From Parapedobacter tibetensis (GTDB lineage Bacteria > Bacteroidota > Bacteroidia > Sphingobacteriales > Sphingobacteriaceae), in contig NZ_JAMKQJ010000019.1 of NCBI RefSeq assembly GCF_024643205.1, forward strand, positions 23,619 through 87,618: a stretch of DNA of 64,000 bases. Direction: 5' to 3'. Under the pieces are notes generated by a model that saw only the letters and a program-made list of their open reading frames with translations, made no database searches and had not been told where the DNA came from. The position numbers and the translations under genes are program-made. Shown here in pieces: positions 16,623-25,003 of this stretch. Position 1 is the first letter of the stretch. The number at the start of each line of letters is the position of its first letter.

Positions 16623-18926
16623 ATGCAAAGAAAATACACGCTATCGCTTGCTACTATCTTGATATCCCTTACGGCCTTCGTCTACGGCCAAACCACATCA
16701 TCCATCAACGGCACCATTGAGGATAGAAGTGGTGAATCCGTACCTTGGGCCACAATATCCATTCCATCGCTGAAAATCGGCGTTACGGCAGACAGCACAG
16801 GAAGCTACCTACTGACCGGTATCCCCGCCGGGAATTGGGAACTTGAGGTAAAATACGTTGGATATCGGCCATATTCCCTGAAAATCCGGACTAACGGCAC
16901 CACGCCAACGCAAAAGGACATCACCCTGATGGATGAACGTGCATCGCTCGACGAGGTAGTGGTATCAGGTACGATGAAGGAAGTATCAAAATTGGATAGC
17001 CCTGTTCCCGTGGAAGTATATACCGCTAAATTTTTCAAGGCCAACCCCGCTCCATCTGTATTCGATGCGTTGCAGAATATAAACGGCGTACGCCCTCAAC
17101 TTAATTGCAACATCTGCAATACGGGCGACATTCACATCAATGGGCTTGAAGGCCCCTACACCATGGTGCTGATAGACGGCATGCCCATCGTGAGCGGCTT
17201 GTCTACCGTATATGGCTTAAGCGGCATACCTCAGTCGTTGATCGAGCGGGTAGAAATCGTGAAGGGTCCCGCATCAACACTCTATGGCAGCGAAGCCGTT
17301 GGTGGTCTGATCAATATCATCACCAAAAATCCAAGGACCACCCCAATCCTCGCGGTAGATGCGTTTGGCACCAGTTGGGGAGAAATCAACGCAGATGTGG
17401 CCGTTAAATTTAATGTGAGCAACAAGGTCCAATCGTTGTTGGGAGCCAACTATTTCAACTATCAAAATCCGATTGACAACAACCACGACAATTTCACGGA
17501 TGTGACGCTTCAACACCGCATTTCTTTATTCAACAAGTGGAATTTCGAACGCAGGGAAAATCGCGTGTTTTCTTTTGCAGCCCGGTATATCTATGAAGAC
17601 CGTTGGGGAGGCGAGATGAACTGGGCCCCGAAATACCGTGGCGGAGATGAAGTTTATGGAGAGAGCATATACACCAGCCGGTGGGAATTATTTGGCACCT
17701 ACCAATTGCCTGTCAAGGAACATATTTTATTCATGTTCAGCGCTAATGGGCATGACCAAAATAGCGTATATGGAAATACGCCCTTTCTGGCCGACCAATA
17801 CATTGGCTTCGGCCAGTTGATGTGGAACAAACCCCTAGCCAACCATGATCTGCTAGCTGGATTGACCTACCGGTACACCTACTATGATGACAATACACCG
17901 GCTACGGCAGATGCGAATAATGCAGACATCAATAAGCCAACGCATACACGGCTTCCGGGGGTATTTCTTCAGGATGAAATCAGCCTCAACGAAAACAACA
18001 AACTGTTGTTGGGTGTACGTTATGACTACAATTCCATACACGGTAGCATCCTTACTCCCCGCGCCAACTACAAATGGAGCTCTGCGAATAAGAATAACAT
18101 ATTGCGCCTAAGTTTCGGAAACGGTTACCGCGTAGCCAATGTGTTTACGGAAGACCATTCAGCACTGACTGGGGCACGCGAAGTAATCTTTGATGGTGAC
18201 CTCAAACCGGAAACCTCATGGAACGGCAACCTCAATTTTGTTAAAAAGGTGCCACTTTCCAGTGGGGGTATCATCGGCTTCGATGCCACGGTGTTCTATA
18301 CGTATTTCAACAATAAGATTATCGCCGATTATGACACCGATGCCACAAAAATCCACTTCGGCAACCTGGATGGCCATGCTGTGTCAAAAGGTATCTCGCT
18401 AAATGTCGACCTCATGCTGATGAATGGACTAAAGGTGATGGCAGGCGCTACAGCCATGGACGTATACAGCGAGGAACAGGGACAACGGGTGCAGCAACTA
18501 TTTACGGAGAAGTTCACGGGCGTGTGGAACGCCAGCTATACGCTGAGGAAATTGGGGCTCACGCTGGATTATACCGGCAACCTCTACGGCCCCATGCGCC
18601 TACCGTTGCTCAGTGATTGGGATCCGCGCGCTATAAAATCGCCCTGGTGGAGCATTCAGAATATACAGATTACCAAGTCCTTCAGCAATGGCATCGAAAT
18701 CTATGGAGGGGTGAAGAACCTGTTGAATTGGACCCCAAATAAAGGCACCCCGTTCCTCATTGCCAGACCCCACGACCCGTTTGACAAACTGGTGGAATGG
18801 GATGCGGCGGGTCAGCCCGTGCAAACCGCCGAGAACCCATATGCATTGACCTTCGATCCAACTTATGTGTATGGCCCCAACCAAGGCACCCGCGGATTTG
18901 TGGGGGTACGGTATAGTTTTTATTAG
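16623..18926 (+). CDS. TonB-dependent receptor with carboxypeptidase-regulatory domain
   Basis: A 767-residue outer-membrane receptor starting at MQRKYTLSLATILISLTAFV (signal peptide ending VYG-Q). A CarboxypepD_reg-like domain follows (about residues 25-105: SINGTIEDRSGESVPWATIS), then a plug with RVEIVKGPASTLYGSEAVGG and GLINIITK, and a 22-strand barrel ending in GFVGVRYSFY. The plug has two cysteines in QLNCNICNTGDIHINGLEG, conserved in a receptor subgroup often linked to metals. A longer reading from 16542 is rejected because the signal peptide would be internal. With the His-rich gene upstream, metal or metal-chelate uptake is likely; the substrate cannot be read from sequence. Confidence 0.88.
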   Translation: MQRKYTLSLATILISLTAFVYGQTTSSINGTIEDRSGESVPWATISIPSLKIGVTADSTGSYLLTGIPAGNWELEVKYVGYRPYSLKIRTNGTTPTQKDITLMDERASLDEVVVSGTMKEVSKLDSPVPVEVYTAKFFKANPAPSVFDALQNINGVRPQLNCNICNTGDIHINGLEGPYTMVLIDGMPIVSGLSTVYGLSGIPQSLIERVEIVKGPASTLYGSEAVGGLINIITKNPRTTPILAVDAFGTSWGEINADVAVKFNVSNKVQSLLGANYFNYQNPIDNNHDNFTDVTLQHRISLFNKWNFERRENRVFSFAARYIYEDRWGGEMNWAPKYRGGDEVYGESIYTSRWELFGTYQLPVKEHILFMFSANGHDQNSVYGNTPFLADQYIGFGQLMWNKPLANHDLLAGLTYRYTYYDDNTPATADANNADINKPTHTRLPGVFLQDEISLNENNKLLLGVRYDYNSIHGSILTPRANYKWSSANKNNILRLSFGNGYRVANVFTEDHSALTGAREVIFDGDLKPETSWNGNLNFVKKVPLSSGGIIGFDATVFYTYFNNKIIADYDTDATKIHFGNLDGHAVSKGISLNVDLMLMNGLKVMAGATAMDVYSEEQGQRVQQLFTEKFTGVWNASYTLRKLGLTLDYTGNLYGPMRLPLLSDWDPRAIKSPWWSIQNIQITKSFSNGIEIYGGVKNLLNWTPNKGTPFLIARPHDPFDKLVEWDAAGQPVQTAENPYALTFDPTYVYGPNQGTRGFVGVRYSFY

Positions 18927-18950
18927 TGTACCATTTTTATTAGTGTACCA
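18917..18950. repeat. Tandem 17-bp duplication over a stop codon
   Basis: TTTTTATTAGTGTACCA occurs twice back-to-back (18917-18933, 18934-18950). The first copy holds the TAG stop of the TonB receptor. It looks like a recent slippage duplication. Confidence 0.85.
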
Positions 18951-18975
18951 TCATTATGTAGTTTAGGAGGATCGC

Positions 18976-19470
18976 ATGCTTAACGTATTCCATCACATCG
19001 CATTCATATTGGCCGTCTCGGTGTTGACCGGGTTCCACGCCACTGCCCAGCCAAAGGCTGTGCCGATTGGTGAACTGACGGACAGCATGCGCCTCCACCC
19101 TAAACCTGCCCTCATCCTGCTTTCCACAAGCTGGTGCACCTATTGCCGGATGCAAAAAGCACAGCTCAACAAGAATGAGGATTTTCAATCAGCGTCGACC
19201 TACCTCTATTTTTCGGAATTTGATGCCGAAACCAAGGAAACTGTCATATTCAACGACACCACCTATCAATTTAAACCCACAGGAGCTTCCACGGGAAGCC
19301 ACGAATTAGCCCATGCATTGGGGAATCTGAATGGCAGGCTCGGATTTCCCACCTGGGTGTTAATCAATGAAAACTTTGAGATCCTCTTCAAATATGCTGG
19401 GGTATTAAAGCCGAAAGAATTGACCGAACTGCTTAATAGCGTGCGTCAACACGCAACTTTTAAGCACTAA
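18976..19470 (+). CDS. Periplasmic thioredoxin-family protein
   Basis: A 164-residue exported protein: signal peptide (FILAVSVLTGFHATAQ), then a thioredoxin fold with the active site STSWCTYCRMQK (CxxC) and a cis-Pro region FPTWVLINENFEILFKYAG. An insertion between them (TYQFKPTGASTGSHELAHAL) is family-typical for thioredoxin_7-like proteins. A good AGGAGG ribosome-binding site lies at 18965-18970. It follows the TonB receptor after 49 bases and is probably in its operon; it might reduce the receptor's cysteine pair or a Cu/Zn ligand site (inference). Confidence 0.85.
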   Translation: MLNVFHHIAFILAVSVLTGFHATAQPKAVPIGELTDSMRLHPKPALILLSTSWCTYCRMQKAQLNKNEDFQSASTYLYFSEFDAETKETVIFNDTTYQFKPTGASTGSHELAHALGNLNGRLGFPTWVLINENFEILFKYAGVLKPKELTELLNSVRQHATFKH

Positions 19471-19556
19471 TTTCCCAAATTAAACCTAAAATGCAATGAG
19501 AACATTTGGAACAAACCAAAAAATTGCTTTTATTGCAAAAAATTTAACAGCTACCC

Positions 19557-20129
19557 ATGTTAAACTATTTGGTTCCAGCGGTTTTCTGCTCGTTAGCATT
19601 GCTGTCTGCATGCGAACCGAAGGCGCATGAATCATTGGATCCCGACGAAGATAAGCCAATCACGTCCACAAATCCGGGTACAGAAAAAGATGACGACCCG
19701 CAATTAGAAACCGATTCCATCATTATATTGGCATTGGCGGAAGTCAATGCTGTGCGCGAAAATGGTTGTAATTGTGGTGACCAATCCATGCCAAGCACAT
19801 CAAAATTAAGCTGGAATACCAAGCTATATGAAGCCGCATCGGCCCATGCAAAAGATATGCATGCAAACAACTACTTTAGCCATACCAGTAAAAACGGAGA
19901 TAATTTGTACCAACGGCTTGCCGCGGCAGACTATATTACAACGCATACTGATGTCATCACTTATGGCGAAAACATTGCCTTTGGCAACTTTGATTTGAAG
20001 GCTGCCATTCAAAAATGGCTGGCAAGCCAAAGCCATTGCGCTAACCTCATGCGTGAAACCTACCGTGAAATGGCCATAGCACAAAGCGGCAATTATTGGG
20101 TGCAGGTTTTTGGGGCCAAGCGAGAATAA
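19557..20129 (+). CDS. CAP-domain (SCP/YkwD-like) lipoprotein
   Basis: A 190-residue lipoprotein (lipobox LLSAC at about residue 19), with an acidic linker (DPDEDKPITSTNPGTEKDDD) and a CAP domain from about residue 55. Core elements: LALAEVNAVRENGCNC, LSWNTKLYEAASAHAKDM, HANNYFSHTSKNGDNLYQRL (His of the CAP cavity), ITYGENIAFG, and NLMRETYREMAIA before NYWVQVFG. Bacterial CAP proteins are secreted and of mostly unknown function. Cysteines around GCNCG and SHCANL may form a disulfide. A single gene. Confidence 0.88.
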   Translation: MLNYLVPAVFCSLALLSACEPKAHESLDPDEDKPITSTNPGTEKDDDPQLETDSIIILALAEVNAVRENGCNCGDQSMPSTSKLSWNTKLYEAASAHAKDMHANNYFSHTSKNGDNLYQRLAAADYITTHTDVITYGENIAFGNFDLKAAIQKWLASQSHCANLMRETYREMAIAQSGNYWVQVFGAKRE

Positions 20130-20290
20130 CTAAGCGCACGCTTTAATTTTCTTTTGCCCAGTTGTAGCAACTCGTGTCTTGTGCTCGTCTTATCCGGAAC
20201 ATCGCTGCGGCTTGACGGTTTCCAATGTAAACCTTAGCCCAGATGATTTGTTAAATACTGTTAATAGATTAATTAATCGGATTATTTAAA

Positions 20291-20298
20291 TAACTTTG
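20291..20298 (+). promoter_or_regulatory. -7 box (TAACTTTG) of the FKBP lipoprotein operon
   Basis: TAACTTTG matches TAnnTTTG and lies 29 bases before the ATG at 20328. A clear -33 TTG was not seen. Confidence 0.4.
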
Positions 20299-20327
20299 CA
20301 TCTTGCAAGTTGAATGTAAAAAGAATT

Positions 20328-20948
20328 ATGAAAAGAGTAAACGTACTTGTATTGGGGTTAATCGTGGCTATGGGGTTGTCATCTTGTATCAAGGATGGCG
20401 ATCCGTTTGATCCCGATGCCCAATATCAAATCGAAAAGCCATTGGTTGAGGCTTATGCAAAGGCACACCTAAATAGTCCACAATTCCATGAAAATACTGG
20501 GATATGGTATGAAGTGATTGATTTAGGTGACGAAGATTCCTATCAGTATAAAATGATACCACATCCCAGCAATCCAAGTCAGCTGGTGCCTGAAGCTCCA
20601 ACGGTCAAAGCAAACCATGTCACAAGATTGGTGGAATCTAATGATGTGGTTGAATCGAATGACGACGAGGGGGGTAAAACGATTGTATGGAATAATTCCA
20701 CTGTCGCATGGCAAGCGGCTTTCTTTCCTGCAAAAATTCGATATGATAAAGACGGGCAGTTGCTCGATGAACCGTTTGACTTTGGCGGCATCACACAAAG
20801 CGGCTTGAAAAAAGGAGCAGCCATTAAAATTGTCACTCCCTCGCGTTGGGCTTATCAAAATGCCAGTGTCGGCAATATTCCAGCCAATTCCCCATTGTAT
20901 TATGAAATACATGTTGTTGACATCCAAGAACCTAGTTCTGGCAATTAA
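20328..20948 (+). CDS. FKBP-type peptidyl-prolyl isomerase-like lipoprotein, single domain
   Basis: A 206-residue lipoprotein starting MKRVNVLVLGLIVAMGLSSC (lipobox LSSC). The C-terminal part has the FKBP end motif: TQSGLKKGAAIKIVTPSRWA, YQNASVGNIPANSPLYYEI and HVVDIQ, where PSRWAYG/IP-x-NSPLxY-xI is the family's strand-loop. The region before it is divergent, so isomerase activity may be weak or lost. A TTG-started longer form from 20310 is unnecessary. It is 29 bases upstream of a two-domain homologue; the two form an operon. Confidence 0.8.
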   Translation: MKRVNVLVLGLIVAMGLSSCIKDGDPFDPDAQYQIEKPLVEAYAKAHLNSPQFHENTGIWYEVIDLGDEDSYQYKMIPHPSNPSQLVPEAPTVKANHVTRLVESNDVVESNDDEGGKTIVWNNSTVAWQAAFFPAKIRYDKDGQLLDEPFDFGGITQSGLKKGAAIKIVTPSRWAYQNASVGNIPANSPLYYEIHVVDIQEPSSGN

Positions 20949-20977
20949 TATAGACTCTATTATACAGACAATAAACA

Positions 20978-21904
20978 ATGACCAAATCGACTTTTTGTGT
21001 TGTAGCTACTGGAATCATGGCTGTCATTTCCATGATAGGTTGTGAGAAAAAGGAATACCAAACGTTTGAGGAATTGGACAATGCCAATATCCTTGAATAC
21101 ATCCAGAAAAACAACCTGACGGTACAGCAATACAAGGAGACCAACCTCTTCTATCAGGTCTTGGAAGAAGGAACAGGAAATCCCATCGACTATAAAAAAA
21201 CCTACCCCGTCGTCTATACGGTAAAGAGCCTCGATGGGGTATACAATTCAGGGGATACATTGAGTGTCAACAATCGATATGCCGAGTTTTTCGGCTATTT
21301 CCCCTTCGGGTCATCATATGCCGGCTCGGCCATCGTAGAACAACCCGGCGACTTTAAGGAGGTGATCCGTGAAGTGCTGCAAAAGACTAATGGTAAAATC
21401 CGAATCATTGTACCCTCCCGATTGATGTATGGCCGAAATGGAAACAGCTCGTTAGGTGTACCCCCTAATGCGTCTTTGGATTACGTGGTAACTGTACATG
21501 ATAATTTTGAAGATTATGAGGAAGTGGTTATCCAAAAGATGATTGTTGACAGGGGATTAAATGTTGAAGATTTTACCAAACAAGAAGATAATATTTACTA
21601 TCAGGTCATCACACCCGGGGAAGGTGACGCAATTACGGCTGACTCCACTGTCACTGCCAATTATACACTGAAGGATCCCGCTGGTAATGTCAAGGATTCT
21701 GGCACCGATGTAGCGTTTAATTTGGCTGGTGGTGTCATCACTGCGTGGACTAAGATCATACCTTTAATCAATAAAGGTGGAAAAATCAGGTTTTTTGTTC
21801 CGAGTCAAGAAGCTTATGGGATTGATGGAGGAAGGGACCCATCCGGTAATAGAAGCATACCTCAGTTTTTATCGCTTGATTTCGAAGTGGAAGTAAAAGA
21901 CTAG
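20978..21904 (+). CDS. Tandem FKBP-domain lipoprotein
   Basis: A 308-residue lipoprotein (MISMIGCEKKEY) with two FKBP-like domains. Domain 1 ends in RIIVPSRLMYGRNGNSSLGV and PPNASLDYVVTVHD (about residues 145-180); domain 2 ends in RFFVPSQEAYGIDGGRDPSG, IPQFLSLDFEVEV (residues 265-307). Both keep the P-S-x-x-x-YG and IP/PP-N loop. It is probably an envelope foldase or chaperone, anchored by lipid. Its partner just upstream has one domain, suggesting a duplication. It is followed convergently by the HxlR regulator gene. Confidence 0.85.
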   Translation: MTKSTFCVVATGIMAVISMIGCEKKEYQTFEELDNANILEYIQKNNLTVQQYKETNLFYQVLEEGTGNPIDYKKTYPVVYTVKSLDGVYNSGDTLSVNNRYAEFFGYFPFGSSYAGSAIVEQPGDFKEVIREVLQKTNGKIRIIVPSRLMYGRNGNSSLGVPPNASLDYVVTVHDNFEDYEEVVIQKMIVDRGLNVEDFTKQEDNIYYQVITPGEGDAITADSTVTANYTLKDPAGNVKDSGTDVAFNLAGGVITAWTKIIPLINKGGKIRFFVPSQEAYGIDGGRDPSGNRSIPQFLSLDFEVEVKD

Positions 21905-21926
21905 TTGTGGAATCGCAATGAACAGC

Positions 21927-22301
21927 TCATGCAGGTTTCATCGCATTTTCTTCCAACTCACTTTGCCTTTCCTTTACAAAATCCGCATGATCCATTCCCC
22001 ATTTATCAATTTTTGACAGGATGGGCAGCAGGCTCCTGCCTAGCTCAGTAAGTTTGTATTCCGACTTTTTTGGGTAGACATCCTCAGTACATTTATCAAC
22101 GACACCGAAGAAATACAATTCCGCCAGCTGCATCTCGATTACGCGCAACGTCGCACTTGCGATATTTTTGTGGATTTCAGCTGGTCGAACTATCCCCCTG
22201 TTAATAGCGTCAATGATACAAAGCTTCCATTTGCCACTAAAAACCTTCAATGCAACACGGATCCCACAATCCAGATCCTCTTCCATTTTTCTCTCGTACA
22301 T
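21927..22301 (-). CDS. HxlR-family (DUF24) transcriptional regulator
   Basis: A 124-residue winged-helix protein starting at MYERKMEEDLDCGIRVALKV (the ATG at 22301 is preferred over 22355). Family features: the N-terminal Cys (LDCGIRVALKVFSGKWKLCI), then INRGIVRPAEIHKNIASATL, and the wing DVYPKKSEYKLTELGRSLLP. HxlR/HypR-type proteins respond to aldehydes, quinones or oxidants, often via the N-terminal cysteine. It is divergent from the oxidoreductase gene at 22519, its probable target. Confidence 0.9.
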   Translation of the reverse strand: MYERKMEEDLDCGIRVALKVFSGKWKLCIIDAINRGIVRPAEIHKNIASATLRVIEMQLAELYFFGVVDKCTEDVYPKKSEYKLTELGRSLLPILSKIDKWGMDHADFVKERQSELEENAMKPA

Positions 22302-22518
22302 GTTTATCTTCTTTATTCCAATACGATCAGCCATTAAGGGGAACCTCAAATGCATTGATACCGAATCTTTTTTCGGTTATTGCCCTTTTGTCTGCTTTAC
22401 AGGAAATTTGCTGCAAGATAAAAAATAAAGAATATGAAACCATCATGATTTATTCAACCACACAGGGGAATGAATAAATCTGATAGCTTCATCACCGTTA
22501 AAAACAAATTATATACAG

Positions 22519-23403
22519 ATGAAAACTACAAAGAAAGCAAACGGCAAAGTATCCGTGCTGGGATTAGGCCAAATGGGTAGAAAGCTGGTACAGCTCTATG
22601 TTGACGCAGGTTATGAGGTGACCGTCTGGAACCGCACTAAAAGTAAGGCTTTGGATCTGGAAAATGTCAAAATTGCTGACCATGCCGCTGAAGCGATTGC
22701 AAGCAGCACACTCATCATCATCTGTGTTTATGACAACAAAGGCACGTTTGGGATACTGGAAAGCTTAGCGGACCAACAAATTCTTGCTCACAAAACCATT
22801 GTCAACCTGACCACAGGAAGCCCAAAAGAGGCTGGCGAAATCGAAAAAATCATTTCCGCGCATGGCGGCCACTACATCAATGGGGCCATCCAGGCTGCTC
22901 CAGACCAGATGGGGCTTGAAAACACCACCATACTACTATCCGGAAATAAAAACGCATACCAGCAGCATAAGGGTGCATTGGATATCCTTGGCGGCAACTT
23001 AAAGCACCTAAGTGAAAAAGCTGCGGCCTCATCAGCGATGGATTTAGCGACGTTGACCTGGCTCTACGGCTCTTACATCGGCTTGATATACGGCGTGAAA
23101 CTTAGCCAGTGGTACGGATTGAATCTGGAAGACTATGGCACCATCATCGGCGAAATCACACCTGGATTCACCGAATTTTTCAAGTATGAAATCGATGTCA
23201 TCAATCGCGAGGACTATCGGATCACGCAAAGTCCGTTGACCATCAGTGTAGCGGCAACCCAACGAATTGCCGACACTTTCAAGGAGCTGGATGTCCTTCA
23301 AGAGTTCCCCGCGGTCCTCGCGAATATTTTGGAGAAAGCTGACAGGAAAGGCCTTGCAAATGAAGAACTAGCTGCCATTGTGAAAGTAATCGATAAAAAC
23401 TGA
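22519..23403 (+). CDS. NAD(P)-binding oxidoreductase (imine-reductase/hydroxyisobutyrate-dehydrogenase-like)
   Basis: A 294-residue dehydrogenase. The N-terminal Rossmann fold carries VSVLGLGQMGRKLVQLYVDA (GxGxMG) and VTVWNRTKSKALDL, where Asn-Arg-Thr at the end of strand 2 suggests NADPH. Then LTTGSPKEAGEIEKIISAHG and YINGAIQAAPDQMG. The helical C-terminal domain looks like the imine reductase family: the catalytic Lys of hydroxyisobutyrate dehydrogenases is replaced in the SSAMDLATLTWLYGSYIGLI segment. The divergent HxlR regulator suggests induction by a reactive carbonyl or similar compound (inference). Confidence 0.82.
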   Translation: MKTTKKANGKVSVLGLGQMGRKLVQLYVDAGYEVTVWNRTKSKALDLENVKIADHAAEAIASSTLIIICVYDNKGTFGILESLADQQILAHKTIVNLTTGSPKEAGEIEKIISAHGGHYINGAIQAAPDQMGLENTTILLSGNKNAYQQHKGALDILGGNLKHLSEKAAASSAMDLATLTWLYGSYIGLIYGVKLSQWYGLNLEDYGTIIGEITPGFTEFFKYEIDVINREDYRITQSPLTISVAATQRIADTFKELDVLQEFPAVLANILEKADRKGLANEELAAIVKVIDKN

Positions 23404-23445
23404 CATTGCTCAGAGGGATATCGCTTAGCGTAAACAGTAGTTATT

Positions 23446-23489
23446 GTCAGCCTGAGCGTAGTCGAAGGCTCAACTACACGCAGGCTGAC
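23446..23489. repeat. Imperfect palindromic intergenic repeat (hairpin)
   Basis: Arms GTCAGCCTG (23446-23454) and CAGGCTGAC (23481-23489) are perfect complements; the spacer contains AGCGTAGTCGAAGGCTCAAC. The word CCTGAGCGTAGTCGAAGG is typical of dispersed REP-like repeats in Bacteroidota. It may also stop transcription after the oxidoreductase gene. Confidence 0.7.
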
Positions 23490-23649
23490 AGCAAAGCAAA
23501 TACTTTATAGGTAATTTCCAGATATATGGAAGCGCCTTTTTAACCTATGCCAAGCTATGCCAAGAATAAAAGCTAAATCGTTTTATGATAATAGTGGATT
23601 AAAATTTATCTTAGCGGCCGAATTCTTAGATACACTTACAAACCGAGTC

Positions 23650-24993
23650 ATGATCTCATTGAGGTATTTTTCCAAATCAATCGCGTTACTTGCTTGTGCA
23701 TCCATGCTATGTTGCACAAGCGTGAGCGCCCAAACACAAGTATTTACCCTGCCTTCGCAAGGTTGGGAGTCTGTAGGCGATGTAACAGTCCCCTGGTCCA
23801 AACGGCAAGTAATGGTTGCATCAGCGGGTGAGGGCGTATTGGCCCACATCCCCAAAAAGAGAAGTCGCCCCGGCGATCTGGTCACCGCAATGGCATATGG
23901 CGATGTCGAGCTTGAATTTAGTTACTTGTTAGCTACTGGAACTGAAGCCACGCTGTATTTACATGATGTTTACCCCATCACGTTGGCAGACAGCAGAGGG
24001 ACGACCACCCCCACTGCCCGGAGCAATGGCGGAACACCCGGCTACCCACCAAGGCAACAGGTAGGTCGCGCACCGGGGCTATGGCAACGGCTCCGTATTC
24101 AATTCCAAGCGCCCAAGTTCGATAGCGCCGGCAATAAAATCGCTCCCGCTCGGCTGCTCCGCGCAGCACTCAACGGGGTAACCATCCACGAGGATGTACA
24201 ACTGGAACCTACAGCAAACACCACCGAAAAAGCGAAAGCTCCCGTGCGTTTTACCGCCAACCAAGGACCAATCGCCTTGAAGGATGTTAACATCAACGCG
24301 CTATCCGAACGCCCTTCCGCGCGTCAAAATAGTCCCGATCCCATCTCGGTAAACGCTCAGGTGAATACCACACTCCGCAGCTTCATGGATGTTCCTGGTG
24401 GGCCACGTGTGGTGCATGCCATCTCTACTGGGCATCCCGAGCAGGTGCATTATACATACGACCTTGACCATGGCAGCCTCTTCCAGGTATGGCGCGGCGG
24501 ATTTCTCGATGCCACCCCGATGTGGCATGAGCGGGGTAACGGCACATCCAGGGTGCTGGGAAGCCCTATCCATTTTGGAGCACCCAGCCTCCTCATCGGA
24601 AAACTGGCTACCTTAAACGACACTTGGCCAATGGATACGGTAGGCACCGGTTACAAGCCAAATGGATACAAATTGGATGGGCAAGACCTCCCGACCTTCC
24701 GCTACCGCATCTATGATGACCAGGTCGAAGATGCCATCCGCCCATTAACCAATGGAGAGGGATTTACCAGAACCCTAACGGTTTCCGGCAATCCGGAGGG
24801 CTTATACCTGCGTTTGGCAGCGGCGCCAATAATCATCGATCAAGGCAACGGGATATTCATGATCGGAGATAAAGCTTGGTACCTCAAACTGGAAGATGTT
24901 GGCAAAGGCAAACCCATTGTCCGTGAACAGCAAAACGGCAAGGAATTGTTGGTGCCGGTGCTCCCCACAATCCGTTATTCCATTATCTTCTAA
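23650..24993 (+). CDS. DUF1080-type secreted protein (LamG-like)
   Basis: A 447-residue exported protein. ATG at 23650 gives a signal peptide (IALLACASMLCCTSVSAQ). An N-terminal jelly-roll like DUF1080/3-keto-disaccharide-hydrolase proteins is visible: ITLADSRGTTTPTARSNGGT, PGYPPRQQVGRAPGLWQRLR, IQFQAPKFDSAGNKIAPARL, LRAALNGVTIHEDVQLEPT. The C-terminal half (RSFMDVPGGPRVVHAISTGH onward) is a family companion domain. Such proteins act on sugars or glycosides in the periplasm. It is followed after 10 bases by a cytochrome-tailed dehydrogenase; the pair is probably one operon of carbohydrate oxidation. Confidence 0.72.
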   Translation: MISLRYFSKSIALLACASMLCCTSVSAQTQVFTLPSQGWESVGDVTVPWSKRQVMVASAGEGVLAHIPKKRSRPGDLVTAMAYGDVELEFSYLLATGTEATLYLHDVYPITLADSRGTTTPTARSNGGTPGYPPRQQVGRAPGLWQRLRIQFQAPKFDSAGNKIAPARLLRAALNGVTIHEDVQLEPTANTTEKAKAPVRFTANQGPIALKDVNINALSERPSARQNSPDPISVNAQVNTTLRSFMDVPGGPRVVHAISTGHPEQVHYTYDLDHGSLFQVWRGGFLDATPMWHERGNGTSRVLGSPIHFGAPSLLIGKLATLNDTWPMDTVGTGYKPNGYKLDGQDLPTFRYRIYDDQVEDAIRPLTNGEGFTRTLTVSGNPEGLYLRLAAAPIIIDQGNGIFMIGDKAWYLKLEDVGKGKPIVREQQNGKELLVPVLPTIRYSIIF

Positions 24994-25003
24994 CCAATTG
25001 ACT

